Source of the DNA: Symbiobacterium thermophilum IAM 14863
Lineage (GTDB): Bacteria; Bacillota; Sulfobacillia; Symbiobacteriales; Symbiobacteriaceae
Reading direction: 5' to 3'
Assembly (NCBI RefSeq): GCF_000009905.1
Contig: NC_006177.1
Location: forward strand, 124,001-188,000
DNA: 64,000 nucleotides
The translations under genes were made by a program, and so were the position numbers. Numbering within the stretch: position 1 is the stretch's first letter; every line of letters starts with the position of its first letter. The notes below the pieces were generated by a model, which was not told where the DNA came from, did not search any database, and saw only the letters and a list, made by a program, of their open reading frames with translations. Of this stretch, positions 46,252-56,366 are shown piece by piece.

Positions 46252-47970
46252 ATGAGAAAGAACCGCAGGTCCCTTGCCGCGGCGGCCCTGCTCCTGGCGC
46301 TGAGCCTGGTTCTGGCTGCGTGCGGCTCCAAGCAGTCCTCCCCGCCTGCCAGCAACGGCGGCGGCCAGCAGGGGGGCACCCAGACTCCGTCTACCCAGAC
46401 CCCGTCCACGCAGACCCCGTCCGGCGGTCCCAAGGTCGGCGGCGAGCTGAACCTCCGCCTGAACCAGGACCCGGACAACCTGAACCCGATCCTGTCCTCG
46501 TCCGCCTACGGCTCCATGATCTACGGCCTGGTCTACTCCAGCCTCTTCGATTTCGACCTTGACTGGTCCCCGAAGGGCGACCTGGCCGAGGACTGGTGGA
46601 CCTCGGACGACGGCCTGACCTTCACGGTCAAGCTGCGTGAGGGCGTCAAGTTCCACGACGGCGCCGAGCTGACCTCCGAGGACGTCGTCTTCACGATGCA
46701 GGCGATCAAGCACCCGGACTACACCGGCCCGCGTGCGTCCTCCATGGCGTCCATTGAGGACATCGTGGCGGTCGACAAGTACACCGTCGAGTTCAAGCTG
46801 AAGGAGCCGTTCGCCCCGATCTTCACCAACATCAACTACGGCATCCTGCAGGCGAAGCTCTTCGAGGGCTCCGAGATCGGTGACATGGAGAACCATCCGG
46901 TCACCTGGAACCCGGTGGGCACCGGCCCGTACAAGTTCAAGGAGTACGTCCGCGGCCAGTATGCCCTGCTCGAGCGGAACGATGAATGGTTCCGCAGCGA
47001 GGAGGAGGGTGGCGCTCCCTTCATCCAGACCATCCGCATGAAGGTCATCCCGGACGACCAGACCGCCCTGGCGGCCCTGGAGAACGGCGAGATCGACGTC
47101 GACACGCCGACCCCGTCCGAGGTCAAGCGGCTGCTCACCGAGTACGAGGGCCGGCTGATCCCGGTGCAGTACGAGCGTAACGGCTGGGGCTACATCCTGA
47201 TCAACACCACCAAGGAGCCGCTGACCGACGTCCGTGTCCGGCAGGCCCTGACCCACGCGCTGGACCGCGAGGCCATCGTGCTGGGTGCCCTGGACGGCGA
47301 GGCGGTCGTGCCGCCTGGCCCGATCCCGCCGGTGTCCTGGGCGTACAAGGATGACCTGCAGACCATCGGCTACGATCCGGCCAAGGCTGAGCAGCTGCTC
47401 CAGGAGGCCGGCTTCACCAAGGGCGCCGACGGCATCTACCAGAAGGACGGCAAGCCGCTGGAGCTGAACCTGTACGCTTCCTCCGGCTCCAGCCTGATCG
47501 AGGCCCTGACCACCATGGCCCGGCAGATGTGGCAGGATGTGGGCATCAAGGTGAACGTCAACCTCATGGACTTCAACGCCATGAATGAGAACCATCTGCA
47601 GCCCGGCAACTATGACATGGCGTTCCAGGCCTTCAACCTCGGCCTCGATCCCGACAGCCTGTACGCCCTGTTCCACGGCAGCCTGGCCAAGCCCAACGCC
47701 GCGGGTCTCGTGACCAGCTTCAACCGGATGCGGTACGACAACCCCGAGGTCAACGCCCTGCTCGAGGAGGGCCGTCGGGAGTCCGACAAGGAGAAGCGGA
47801 AGGAGATCTACGGCCAGGCCCAGCAGCTGATCGTGAACGACGCGCCCGTCATCCTCATGTACTCCAACCTCTACACCGACTTCCATACCCCGCGCGTCAA
47901 GGGCGTCGTGAACTTCCCCGGCGCTGGTGCCACCCTGGACTACCTGTACAAGTGGTGGATCGAGGAGTAA
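46252..47970 (+). CDS. Peptide ABC transporter binding lipoprotein (family 5), system 3
   Basis: The 572-residue protein has a lipobox LAAC and a linker with three TQTPS repeats (QTPSTQTPSTQTPS). Its SBP_bac_5 domain (PDNLNPILSSSAYGSMIYGL, VGTGPYKFKEYVRGQYALLERNDEWF, VRQALTHALDREAIV) ends with TPRVKGVVNFPGAGATLDYLYKWWIEE. It is a paralogue of the system 2 protein. The ATG follows GAGGAGGTCAAGGG. Tandem duplication of the three-gene operon followed by divergence of the binding protein fits the data. Confidence 0.94.
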   Translation: MRKNRRSLAAAALLLALSLVLAACGSKQSSPPASNGGGQQGGTQTPSTQTPSTQTPSGGPKVGGELNLRLNQDPDNLNPILSSSAYGSMIYGLVYSSLFDFDLDWSPKGDLAEDWWTSDDGLTFTVKLREGVKFHDGAELTSEDVVFTMQAIKHPDYTGPRASSMASIEDIVAVDKYTVEFKLKEPFAPIFTNINYGILQAKLFEGSEIGDMENHPVTWNPVGTGPYKFKEYVRGQYALLERNDEWFRSEEEGGAPFIQTIRMKVIPDDQTALAALENGEIDVDTPTPSEVKRLLTEYEGRLIPVQYERNGWGYILINTTKEPLTDVRVRQALTHALDREAIVLGALDGEAVVPPGPIPPVSWAYKDDLQTIGYDPAKAEQLLQEAGFTKGADGIYQKDGKPLELNLYASSGSSLIEALTTMARQMWQDVGIKVNVNLMDFNAMNENHLQPGNYDMAFQAFNLGLDPDSLYALFHGSLAKPNAAGLVTSFNRMRYDNPEVNALLEEGRRESDKEKRKEIYGQAQQLIVNDAPVILMYSNLYTDFHTPRVKGVVNFPGAGATLDYLYKWWIEE

Positions 47971-47996
47971 CAGCCTAGACCGCACGCACTACGGGA

Positions 47997-48025
47997 GTGG
48001 GGGGCGTCCCTACGGCGCCCCCCAC
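47997..48025 (+). other. Intercistronic stem-loop, system 3
   Basis: GTGGGGGGCG (47997-48006) and CGCCCCCCAC (48016-48025) form a perfect 10-bp stem with a 9-nt loop between binding-protein and permease genes, without a T-run. Confidence 0.6.
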
Positions 48026-48057
48026 GTTCCCTCCCTGACCTGAAGGTGGTGACCGGT

Positions 48058-49044
48058 ATGGCTCGGTACCTGACGAAGCGAATTCTCAACATGATTCCCC
48101 TGCTGATCATCGTCACACTGCTGTCCTTTGGGATCATGCAACTCGCGCCGGGCGGTCCCGAGTACGTCATCCTGTCCGCCGAGGCGGATGCGATGTCGGA
48201 CCCGCAGAAGGTGGAGGAGCTTCGCGAGAAGTGGGGGCTGAACGACCCGATTCCGGTGCAGTACATGCGCTGGGTCGGCAACATGCTGAAGGGCGACTTC
48301 GGCAAGTCGTACTATTATCGCCTCCCGGTGAAGGAAGTGCTGGCCTCGGCTTTGCCCAACACCATCCGCCTGAACTTGTTCGCACTGATCTTCATCTATG
48401 GCATTTCGATCCCGCTGGGCGTCATCTCCGCCGTCCGCCAGTACTCCAAGGCAGACATGCTGGTGACGGCGACGGCTTTCGCCGGGCAGGCGGCACCCAG
48501 CTTCTGGGTCGCCTCGCTGCTCATCTGGGGCGTGGCCATGAAGTCCGGCGGCCTGATCCCGACCAACGGCATCGCCACACCGGGCATCACCTTGGAGACT
48601 CATGGCTGGCTCACGGTCTTCACGGACCGTGCAAAGTACATGCTCCTGCCGCTCGTCGTCATCGTGTTCGGCGGCCTCACCGGCCTCACCCGCTACATGC
48701 GGTCCAGCATGCTTGAGGTGCTGCGGGAGGACTACGTGCGCACCGCCCGCGCCAAGGGCCTGGCGGAGAAGGTCGTCATCTACAAGCACGCCCTGCGCAA
48801 CGCGCTGCTGCCGATCCTGGCCGTGTCCGGCGGCCTCCTGAGCGGCCTGGTGGGCGGGTCGGTCATCATCGAGAACATCTTCTCCTGGCCCGGAATCGGC
48901 CGGGTCGCCTGGCAGGCCGTGAACAACCGGGACTACAACGTCTCCATGTCGGTCATGCTGCTCTCCGCCGTGCTGACGATGATCGGCTACCTGCTGGTGG
49001 ACATCGCCTACGTGTGGGTCGACCCGCGCATCAAGTACGACTAG
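48058..49044 (+). CDS. Peptide ABC transporter permease (DppB type), system 3
   Basis: The 328-residue permease begins ARYLTKRILNMIPLLIIVTLL and has the EAA loop YVRTARAKGLAEKVVIYKHALRN. ATG 48058 follows AAGGTGGTGA; a GTG at 48046 is less likely. It aligns nearly end to end with the system 2 permease at 44143-45126. Confidence 0.94.
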   Translation: MARYLTKRILNMIPLLIIVTLLSFGIMQLAPGGPEYVILSAEADAMSDPQKVEELREKWGLNDPIPVQYMRWVGNMLKGDFGKSYYYRLPVKEVLASALPNTIRLNLFALIFIYGISIPLGVISAVRQYSKADMLVTATAFAGQAAPSFWVASLLIWGVAMKSGGLIPTNGIATPGITLETHGWLTVFTDRAKYMLLPLVVIVFGGLTGLTRYMRSSMLEVLREDYVRTARAKGLAEKVVIYKHALRNALLPILAVSGGLLSGLVGGSVIIENIFSWPGIGRVAWQAVNNRDYNVSMSVMLLSAVLTMIGYLLVDIAYVWVDPRIKYD

Positions 49045-49056
49045 GGGGGAACTGCC

Positions 49057-49965
49057 GTGGCTGCACCGCATCTCAACGTCGAAGCTGAAGAGCAGTTGCA
49101 GGGCCTGGCCCGCGAAGAGAGCCAGTTCCGGCAGTTCGCCCGCCGCTTCGCCCGCAACAAGCTGGCGGTCGCGGGGCTGGTCATCCTGGTCATCCTGTAC
49201 GCTGTCGCCATCTTCGCCCCGTTTCTGGCGAGCGAGCCCCTGGATGCGCGCGTGAACCTGACGGAGCGGTTCCTGCCGCCGGGCTCTCCCGGGCATCCCC
49301 TGGGGACGGACAACCTGGGGCGTGACCTGCTGTCCCGCATGATCTGGGGCAGCCGCATCTCGCTGTCGGTCGGCTTCGTCGCGATGGGCGTCGCCGTCCT
49401 GCTGGGCACTCTGGTCGGGTCGATCGCCGGCTACTACGGCGGGACCTGGATTGACATCGTCCTCATGCGCTTCGCCGAGGCGATCGACGTCATCCCCGTC
49501 TTCTTCCTGCTGGTGACGGTGGTTTCCGTGCTCGAGCCCAGCGTCTACAACATCATGATCGTCATCGGCCTCACGTCGTGGCCCGGACTGGCGTACATCG
49601 TGCGCGGCCAGTTCCTCAGCCTGCGCCAGCGGGACTTCACCGAAGCCTCCCGCGCCATGGGCGCCACGGACATGCGGCTGATCTTCCGGCACATCCTGCC
49701 GAATGCGGTCGCGCCGATCATCGTGTCGGCCACCCTGCGCATCGGCAACGCCATCCTCTCGGAGGCCGGCCTTTCGTTCCTCGGCCTGGGCGCGCCGCCG
49801 CCCGCCGTCTCGTGGGGCCAGATCCTCTCGGTGTCGCGCACCTTCCTGAAGCAGGCCCCGTGGCTCATGTTCTGGCCCGGCCTGGCCATCTTCGTCACGG
49901 TGCTGGCCTTCAACTTCGTCGGCGACGGCATCCGGGATGCGCTCGACCCGAAGCTGAAGCGCTAG
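49057..49965 (+). CDS. Peptide ABC transporter permease (DppC type), system 3
   Basis: The 302-residue permease starts at GTG 49057 after GGGGGGAA. It shares the GTDNLGRDLLSRMIWGSRISL element and the loop FTEASRAMGATDMRLIFRHILPN with its system 2 paralogue. As in the other two systems, no OppD/OppF ATPase gene follows. Confidence 0.94.
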   Translation: MAAPHLNVEAEEQLQGLAREESQFRQFARRFARNKLAVAGLVILVILYAVAIFAPFLASEPLDARVNLTERFLPPGSPGHPLGTDNLGRDLLSRMIWGSRISLSVGFVAMGVAVLLGTLVGSIAGYYGGTWIDIVLMRFAEAIDVIPVFFLLVTVVSVLEPSVYNIMIVIGLTSWPGLAYIVRGQFLSLRQRDFTEASRAMGATDMRLIFRHILPNAVAPIIVSATLRIGNAILSEAGLSFLGLGAPPPAVSWGQILSVSRTFLKQAPWLMFWPGLAIFVTVLAFNFVGDGIRDALDPKLKR

Positions 49966-49997
49966 TCGTCTCGATACGAAAACAACCGCCTGATCCC

Positions 49998-50040
49998 CGG
50001 GGCATGCCCCTGCGGAATCGGGCGGTGTCTGTTTTCGGCG
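49998..50040 (+). terminator. Probable terminator of system 3 operon
   Basis: ACCGCCTGATCCC and GGAATCGGGCGGT form an imperfect outer stem around an inner GGGGCATGCCCC palindrome, followed by GTCTGTTTTC. Confidence 0.6.
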
Positions 50041-50061
50041 CCGGGCTTCTCCCCCCGGCAT

Positions 50062-50793
50062 TCAGTTCCCGTGTGCCGCCTCCACGGTCTCCCGCAGCCG
50101 CTCCGGGGCCTCGTAGACCAGGTTGCCGACCACGATGGTGTGGGCGTGCCGGGCGGCGAGCCCGGCCTCCCGGCCGGAGCGGATGCCGCCGCCATAGACC
50201 ACGTGGGCCGGGCCGGCATTCTCCCGTACGGCCTGCAGGAGCGCCATGTCGCCGAACGCGCCGCTGTACTCGACGTAGATCAGGGGCAGCCTCAGCACCT
50301 GGCCGGCCAGCGCCGCCCATCCCGCGGCATCCTCCGGCGCGAGGTCGGTGCGCGCACCCGTCAGCCGGGCCGCGGTGCAGTCGGGGTTGAGCACCAGGTA
50401 GGCCTCGGGCAACAGCAACTCCCAGGGGATGTACTCGCCCACCACCGGCAGGAGCCGCGCGAGGGCCTCGGCCTGGGCGCCGCCCAGCCAGCGGCTGTCG
50501 GACGCGTTCATCACCAGGGGGATGAGGAAGAGGGCCGGGCCGGGCACGGCGGACTCCAAGGTGGAGACCTCCAGGGCCACCGGGACCGGAGCATCGGCGA
50601 GCCGGGACAGGAGGTCCAGCACCGCCTGCTGGGTCATGCCGGTCGATCCGCCCAGGACGATGGCGTCGGTGCCGCTCGCGTAGACGGCCTCCAGCGCCGC
50701 AGGGGTGAGCGGCCGTTCCGGGTCGAGCTTGGTGACGTGCCGCCAGGCGCGCCAGTCGGGGGCGGGCGGCCAGGTCACGGGCGAGGTGGGCAT
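50062..50793 (-). CDS. pcrB: PcrB-like heptaprenylglyceryl phosphate synthase
   Basis: The 243-residue TIM-barrel protein matches the GGGP synthase/PcrB family: KLDPERPLT near the N terminus, GTDAIVLGGSTG, YVEYSGAFGD and the phosphate-binding VVYGGGIRSGREA and TIVVGNLVYE. In Firmicutes PcrB joins a polyprenyl diphosphate to glycerol-1-phosphate, making an archaeal-type ether lipid. In Bacillus it sits by pcrA; here it is divergent from uvrB. The usual G1P-making enzyme AraM is not in the window. Confidence 0.9.
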   Translation of the reverse strand: MPTSPVTWPPAPDWRAWRHVTKLDPERPLTPAALEAVYASGTDAIVLGGSTGMTQQAVLDLLSRLADAPVPVALEVSTLESAVPGPALFLIPLVMNASDSRWLGGAQAEALARLLPVVGEYIPWELLLPEAYLVLNPDCTAARLTGARTDLAPEDAAGWAALAGQVLRLPLIYVEYSGAFGDMALLQAVRENAGPAHVVYGGGIRSGREAGLAARHAHTIVVGNLVYEAPERLRETVEAAHGN

Positions 50794-50812
50794 TGGGCAT
50801 CGCTCCTTCGGG

Positions 50813-50841
50813 TTGGCAAACGTATGTTTGCGCGGTATACT
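50813..50841 (+). promoter_or_regulatory. uvrB: uvrB promoter with SOS-like (LexA) operator in the spacer
   Basis: TTGGCA (50813-50818) and TATACT (50836-50841) are 17 bp apart. A perfect 16-bp palindrome GCAAACGTATGTTTGC (50816-50831) lies across the -35 and spacer. It resembles the Firmicutes LexA box CGAACATATGTTCG (AAC-N4-GTT core). uvrB is a classic SOS gene, so LexA repression is likely. Confidence 0.7.
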
Positions 50842-50873
50842 TGAGAAGATGCAAGCTGAGGGGGTGAGATGGG

Positions 50874-52853
<1,980 letters not shown>

Positions 52854-52881
52854 GCATCATCCCGCGTGCGTGGGCTACGGC

Positions 52882-52925
52882 AGACCCCGGCGACTGGGCA
52901 TCCGACCCAGCACCGGGGTCTTTGC
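52882..52925 (+). terminator. uvrB terminator
   Basis: AGACCCCGG and CCGGGGTCT form the base stem; CTGGG and CCCAG an inner stem (52882-52922). TTTG follows. Confidence 0.75.
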
Positions 52926-52976
52926 TCACCACGGGTGCACCGTTGGCCGGTTGCGCGTCACCTGTCGCTCCGGGGG

Positions 52977-53273
52977 CTACGCGCCAGTCGGGCCGTCGAC
53001 CACGAGGGAAGCCAGCAGGAGCTGGACGATGCACCCGCCGGCGTTGATCGCCAGGAAGGACGCCTTCCGGGTCTTGTGCCGGAAGAGGCGCATGCCGGCC
53101 AGCGCGCCGAAGGGGCCCCCGGGCAGCAACGCGCACAGCAGCAGGGTGCGCTCCGGGACGCGCCACCTTCCCTTCACCGCGAAGTACTTGTCCGCGCCGT
53201 AGAGGATGAACGTCGCCAGGGCACAGACGCCGGCCAGTGCCATGAGCAACTCCCACCCTTCAACCCCCGCCAT
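52977..53273 (-). CDS. DUF1294 membrane protein
   Basis: The 98-residue protein has three hydrophobic segments and the DUF1294 core: YGADKYFAVKGRWRVPERTL, then LLPGGPFGALAGMRLFRHKTRKASF. The DK, RVPE and RHKT elements are the conserved family marks. Function is unknown. ATG 53273 has GAGGTGA upstream; an ATG ten codons later has a GGTGGGAG and is an alternative. Confidence 0.85.
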   Translation of the reverse strand: MAGVEGWELLMALAGVCALATFILYGADKYFAVKGRWRVPERTLLLCALLPGGPFGALAGMRLFRHKTRKASFLAINAGGCIVQLLLASLVVDGPTGA

Positions 53274-53330
53274 CCTGGCCCCGTCACCTCCGCTCCATGT
53301 CCGCTGCCGTCTCCCGCCGGCCAGGCCCCA

Positions 53331-54025
53331 TCAGGCGAGGTCCAGGTCGCCCGTTACCTGTTGCAGAAGGCGCCGGCCGTGCTCGGCGAAGGGCTCGTCC
53401 GCGTGCTTGCTGGTAAACAGCAGAATCCCCGCCGCGACCCAGAGCCGGAGGCACGTGAGATAGGCCTCCGGTGGTCTGGCCAGCGGCATCCCGGATGCCT
53501 TTTCATACCCCTGCAGGAATCCTTCCCTGTCCTGGGGCAGTCGCAGCTCGCGGTCCAGGCACTTGGCCAGGTCCAGCCACGCGGGCCCGATGACTGCGCG
53601 CTCGAAGTCGAGGAGCACGAGCGTGCCGCCGTCGCACAGGAGCAGGTTGCGCCACCCAAAGTCGCCGTGCAGCAGCACGTGGGGCCGCGCCTCGTCAAAG
53701 GCCCGTGCCTCCGGATACAGCCGCTGCCGTCGAGCCAGTGGAACGCCCGCCAGTAGAGATGACCAGGCACTTCGCCGTCCCCGCGGATGGCCAGGTGCGG
53801 AAACCCCCGCTGGGCCAGAAACAGGCAGGCGATTCCCTCCCGGCGGAAGCGCCGGGCCTCCTCGACGACCTTGGCAAAATAGGCGGGCCGTCCGCCCGGG
53901 CTGAGGAAAACGGCATAATGGCGGTTGGGGGAGCCCGGTGGCTGCGGAAGCGGTTCCACCGTCCGCGCACCCAGGGCTTCCCGCATGGCCGCCGACAACG
54001 GCTCATCCCGCGCGGAACGGGTCAA
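53331..54025 (-). pseudogene. APH-family phosphotransferase, frameshifted
   Basis: The N-terminal lobe (from ATG 54025: RHYAVFLSPGGRPAYFAKVVEEARRF... GHLYWRAFHWLDG) is in one frame. The C-terminal lobe with the catalytic LLHGDFGWRNLLLCDGG and metal-binding LLDFERAVIGPAWLDLAKCLDRE is in another, ending at 53331. The shift occurs near 53735-53745. The spacing between hinge and HGD motif is also short by some tens of residues. This is an inactivated gene or contains a sequencing error plus a deletion. Its start overlaps the upstream Nudix gene by 4 bp. Confidence 0.75.
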
Positions 54026-54546
54026 CCTGCCTCACCACCGTAGCGTTGCGCCTGCACGGCGGCCCACGTGCGCCGGTTGGATTCCCAGTAGAGCTGCCCC
54101 TCCACCGCAGAAACCGGCGCCCAGCGCCAGTCGTCGTGCTCCTCCGGGGCGGTCCGCACGGCCGCTTCGGTGACCTCTACCCAGAACAGCTCCTTGCGGA
54201 TGACCTGGTGCGGGAGGTCGAACTCCCAGTGGCCGGGAACCCGGCGAAGATCTCCCGCCCGCACCTTCAGGCCGGTCTCCTCGAAAATCTCCCTGACGCA
54301 CGCCTCACGGGCGGTCTCCCCTTGGTGGATTCCCCCCGTGATGGGTTGCCAGAAACCGTCCGGAATCGCCGGGCTCGCCGGGACGTGGAGGAGGAGGACG
54401 ACGTCCTCAGCATCCGCCGTGCGACGGATCACCCAACATTCGATGCTGTTCTGGACGAGTTTGCCCACCAATTCCTGCACCCCCCAACGATCATAGGGAA
54501 CTTGTGGACGATAAGCAACGATCATAAAATATACAGCATCACGCAT
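54022..54546 (-). CDS. Nudix hydrolase
   Basis: The protein has a complete Nudix box, GGIHQGETAREACVREIFEETGL (GX5EX7REUXEEXGU), so metal-dependent hydrolysis of a nucleoside-diphosphate derivative is expected. Residues before VGKLVQNSIECWVIRR are atypical, so the true start may be the GTG near codon 28, which has GGGGGG upstream, rather than ATG 54546. The DLRRVPGHWEFDLPHQVIRKELFWVEV segment resembles dihydroneopterin-triphosphate-type members, but substrate is unknown. It precedes the broken phosphotransferase in a two-gene unit. Confidence 0.85.
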   Translation of the reverse strand: MRDAVYFMIVAYRPQVPYDRWGVQELVGKLVQNSIECWVIRRTADAEDVVLLLHVPASPAIPDGFWQPITGGIHQGETAREACVREIFEETGLKVRAGDLRRVPGHWEFDLPHQVIRKELFWVEVTEAAVRTAPEEHDDWRWAPVSAVEGQLYWESNRRTWAAVQAQRYGGEAG

Positions 54547-54679
54547 CGCAAAAGGGAGGGAACGTATGATCTGCCAGCGCGCGAGAGGATTCTTGACCTG
54601 AAACGCCCACTTCCGACTAAGCTGTGCGCTGCCCCCGCCAGCCGTGGGGCCATGCGCCGCGACCGCAGGAGGATCAAGG

Positions 54680-55153
54680 ATGGTTCAGATCCGCGAAGCA
54701 TCCCCGTCTGACTACGAAGGCATGCTTTCCGTGGCCCGTTCCCTTCCCGAATGGTTCAACGAGCAGGGGCTCCGGGAAATGGCCGCGGACCTCAGGACCC
54801 ACCACGGGTTTGTGGCCGTCCGTCGGACGGGAGCCGAGGAACAGGTCGTTGGCTTTGTCACGTGGCTCCCCCGTGTGGGGGACGTCAACCTGGTTGAACT
54901 GACCTGGCTCGGCGTAACCCCCCAGTTCCAGAGGAGGGGACTGGGGCGGCGGCTGGTTGAGGCCGTGGCGGACCGGTGTGGTCAGATCGGCGTCTCCGTC
55001 ATGGAGGTCACTACCCTTGCCGACAGTGTGGACTATGCTCCCTACGCACGTACCCGGGCCTTCTATCGAACACTGGGGTTCCGGGACTGGCGGGTTGATG
55101 CGGACTTCTATGGTCCCGGCGATGACCGGTTGGTGCTGCGCAAGTACTTGTGA
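54680..55153 (+). CDS. GNAT-family N-acetyltransferase
   Basis: The 157-residue protein has the GNAT acetyl-CoA loop LGVTPQFQRRGLGRRLVEAV (Q/R-X-X-G-X-G/A) and a C-terminal YARTRAFYRTLGFRDW motif. It transfers acetyl from acetyl-CoA to an unidentified amine. ATG 54680 follows AGGAGGATC. It is divergent from the Nudix gene and monocistronic. Confidence 0.9.
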   Translation: MVQIREASPSDYEGMLSVARSLPEWFNEQGLREMAADLRTHHGFVAVRRTGAEEQVVGFVTWLPRVGDVNLVELTWLGVTPQFQRRGLGRRLVEAVADRCGQIGVSVMEVTTLADSVDYAPYARTRAFYRTLGFRDWRVDADFYGPGDDRLVLRKYL

Positions 55154-55241
55154 CGGGGCTCAGCGCCGGGCTTCCGGCCGGTGATCCCCGTCAGACGACG
55201 GGGGTCCGGGACTGCCGTCGCACAGCATCATCCTGGCTGTC

Positions 55242-55270
55242 TTGACACCATTTCCGGGCGATGGTACGCT
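55242..55270 (+). promoter_or_regulatory. Promoter of the thiamine operon
   Basis: Consensus TTGACA (55242-55247) is 17 bp from TACGCT (55265-55270), about 30 bp before the THI box. The gene-free stretch 55154-55520 holds this promoter, the riboswitch and its terminator. Confidence 0.65.
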
Positions 55271-55300
55271 GTACCGCGAAGTGCATACCGGGTCCGATCC

Positions 55301-55390
55301 ACTAGGGGAGCCTTCGGGCTGAGAACAGGTCTGCCGAGACCTGGACCCTTAGAACCTGAACTGGGTAATACCAGCGGAGGGAAGTGGACG
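55301..55390 (+). ncRNA. TPP (THI-box) riboswitch
   Basis: The conserved THI elements occur in order: AGGGGAGCC, GGGCTGAGA, GACCCTTAGAACCTGA, CTGGGTAATACCAGCG and GGAGGGA. It lies upstream of thiD. TPP binding should promote the downstream terminator and stop thiamine gene expression. Confidence 0.96.
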
Positions 55391-55412
55391 GCCGGCCGTT
55401 CTGTGACCCTGC

Positions 55413-55450
55413 GGTCGCCTCCACGTTTCCCTGTGGAGGCGGCCTTTTCT
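55413..55450 (+). terminator. THI-box-controlled terminator
   Basis: GGTCGCCTCCAC (55413-55424) pairs with GTGGAGGCGGCC (55433-55444), one T-G wobble, followed by TTTTCTG. It lies between the aptamer and thiD. Confidence 0.88.
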
Positions 55451-55520
55451 GTTCCGCGCCCGCCTTCCCGGTCGGACCCGGCGGCGCTGGATCCATTCCC
55501 ACGGGAAAGGTGTGAGGACC

Positions 55521-56366
55521 ATGACCCTGCCCCGCGCCCTGACCATCGCCGGCTCCGACTCGGGCGGCGGCGCCGGCATCCAGGCCGACCTGAAGACCTT
55601 CACCGCCCTGGGTGTCTGCGGCACGTCGGCGATCACCTGCGTCACCGCGCAGAACACCCTCGGGGTGACCGGCGTCTATCCCCTCACCGCCGAACAGGTG
55701 GCGGCGCAGCTGGACGCCGTTCTCGCCGACATCGGCACGGACAGCGCCAAGACCGGGATGCTTTACGACCCGCAGATCATCGCAGCGGTGGCCGACCGGA
55801 TCCGCCGGTACGGCATCCGCAACCTGGTCGTCGACCCGGTGATGATCGCGAAGAGCGGCCATCCCCTGCTCCTGCCCGAGGCGCAGGCGGCGCTGCGGGA
55901 CCTGCTGGTGCCCCTGGCCCTGGTGGTGACGCCCAACCTCCCCGAGGCGGAGGCCCTGACGGGGATGGCCATCCGCACCCGCGCCGACATGGAGGCCGCC
56001 GGCCGCCGCCTGCTGCAGATGGGGGCCAGGGCGGCGGTGGTGAAAGGCGGTCACCTGGGAGGAGGCCGGGCCGCCGACCTGCTGATCGCCGCGGATGGCA
56101 GCCGGCTCTGGCTGGAGGCGGACCGCGTGGAGACTCGGCACACCCACGGTACCGGCTGCACCTTCAGCGCCGCCATCGCGGCGGGGCTGGCCCGGGGGTT
56201 GGAGCTGCCGGAGGCTGTCTCCCTGGCCAAGGAGTTCATCACCCTGGCGATCCGCACGGCGCCGGGGATCGGCGCCGGCAACGGCCCCACCAACCACCTG
56301 GCCTGGTTGGAGCGCGGGCGGAGGCAGCCGGGTGAGGGAGGGGATCGCCGTGAGCACACTGCCTGA
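55521..56366 (+). CDS. thiD: Hydroxymethylpyrimidine (phosphate) kinase
   Basis: The 281-residue ribokinase-fold enzyme phosphorylates HMP and HMP-phosphate. Motifs: [20 protein letters not shown] at the start, [27 protein letters not shown], and the catalytic anion-hole [17 protein letters not shown] 55521 follows AAAGGTGTGAGG. Its end overlaps the next gene by 17 bp. The THI-box upstream ties expression to TPP. Confidence 0.95.
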   Translation: MTLPRALTIAGSDSGGGAGIQADLKTFTALGVCGTSAITCVTAQNTLGVTGVYPLTAEQVAAQLDAVLADIGTDSAKTGMLYDPQIIAAVADRIRRYGIRNLVVDPVMIAKSGHPLLLPEAQAALRDLLVPLALVVTPNLPEAEALTGMAIRTRADMEAAGRRLLQMGARAAVVKGGHLGGGRAADLLIAADGSRLWLEADRVETRHTHGTGCTFSAAIAAGLARGLELPEAVSLAKEFITLAIRTAPGIGAGNGPTNHLAWLERGRRQPGEGGDRREHTA

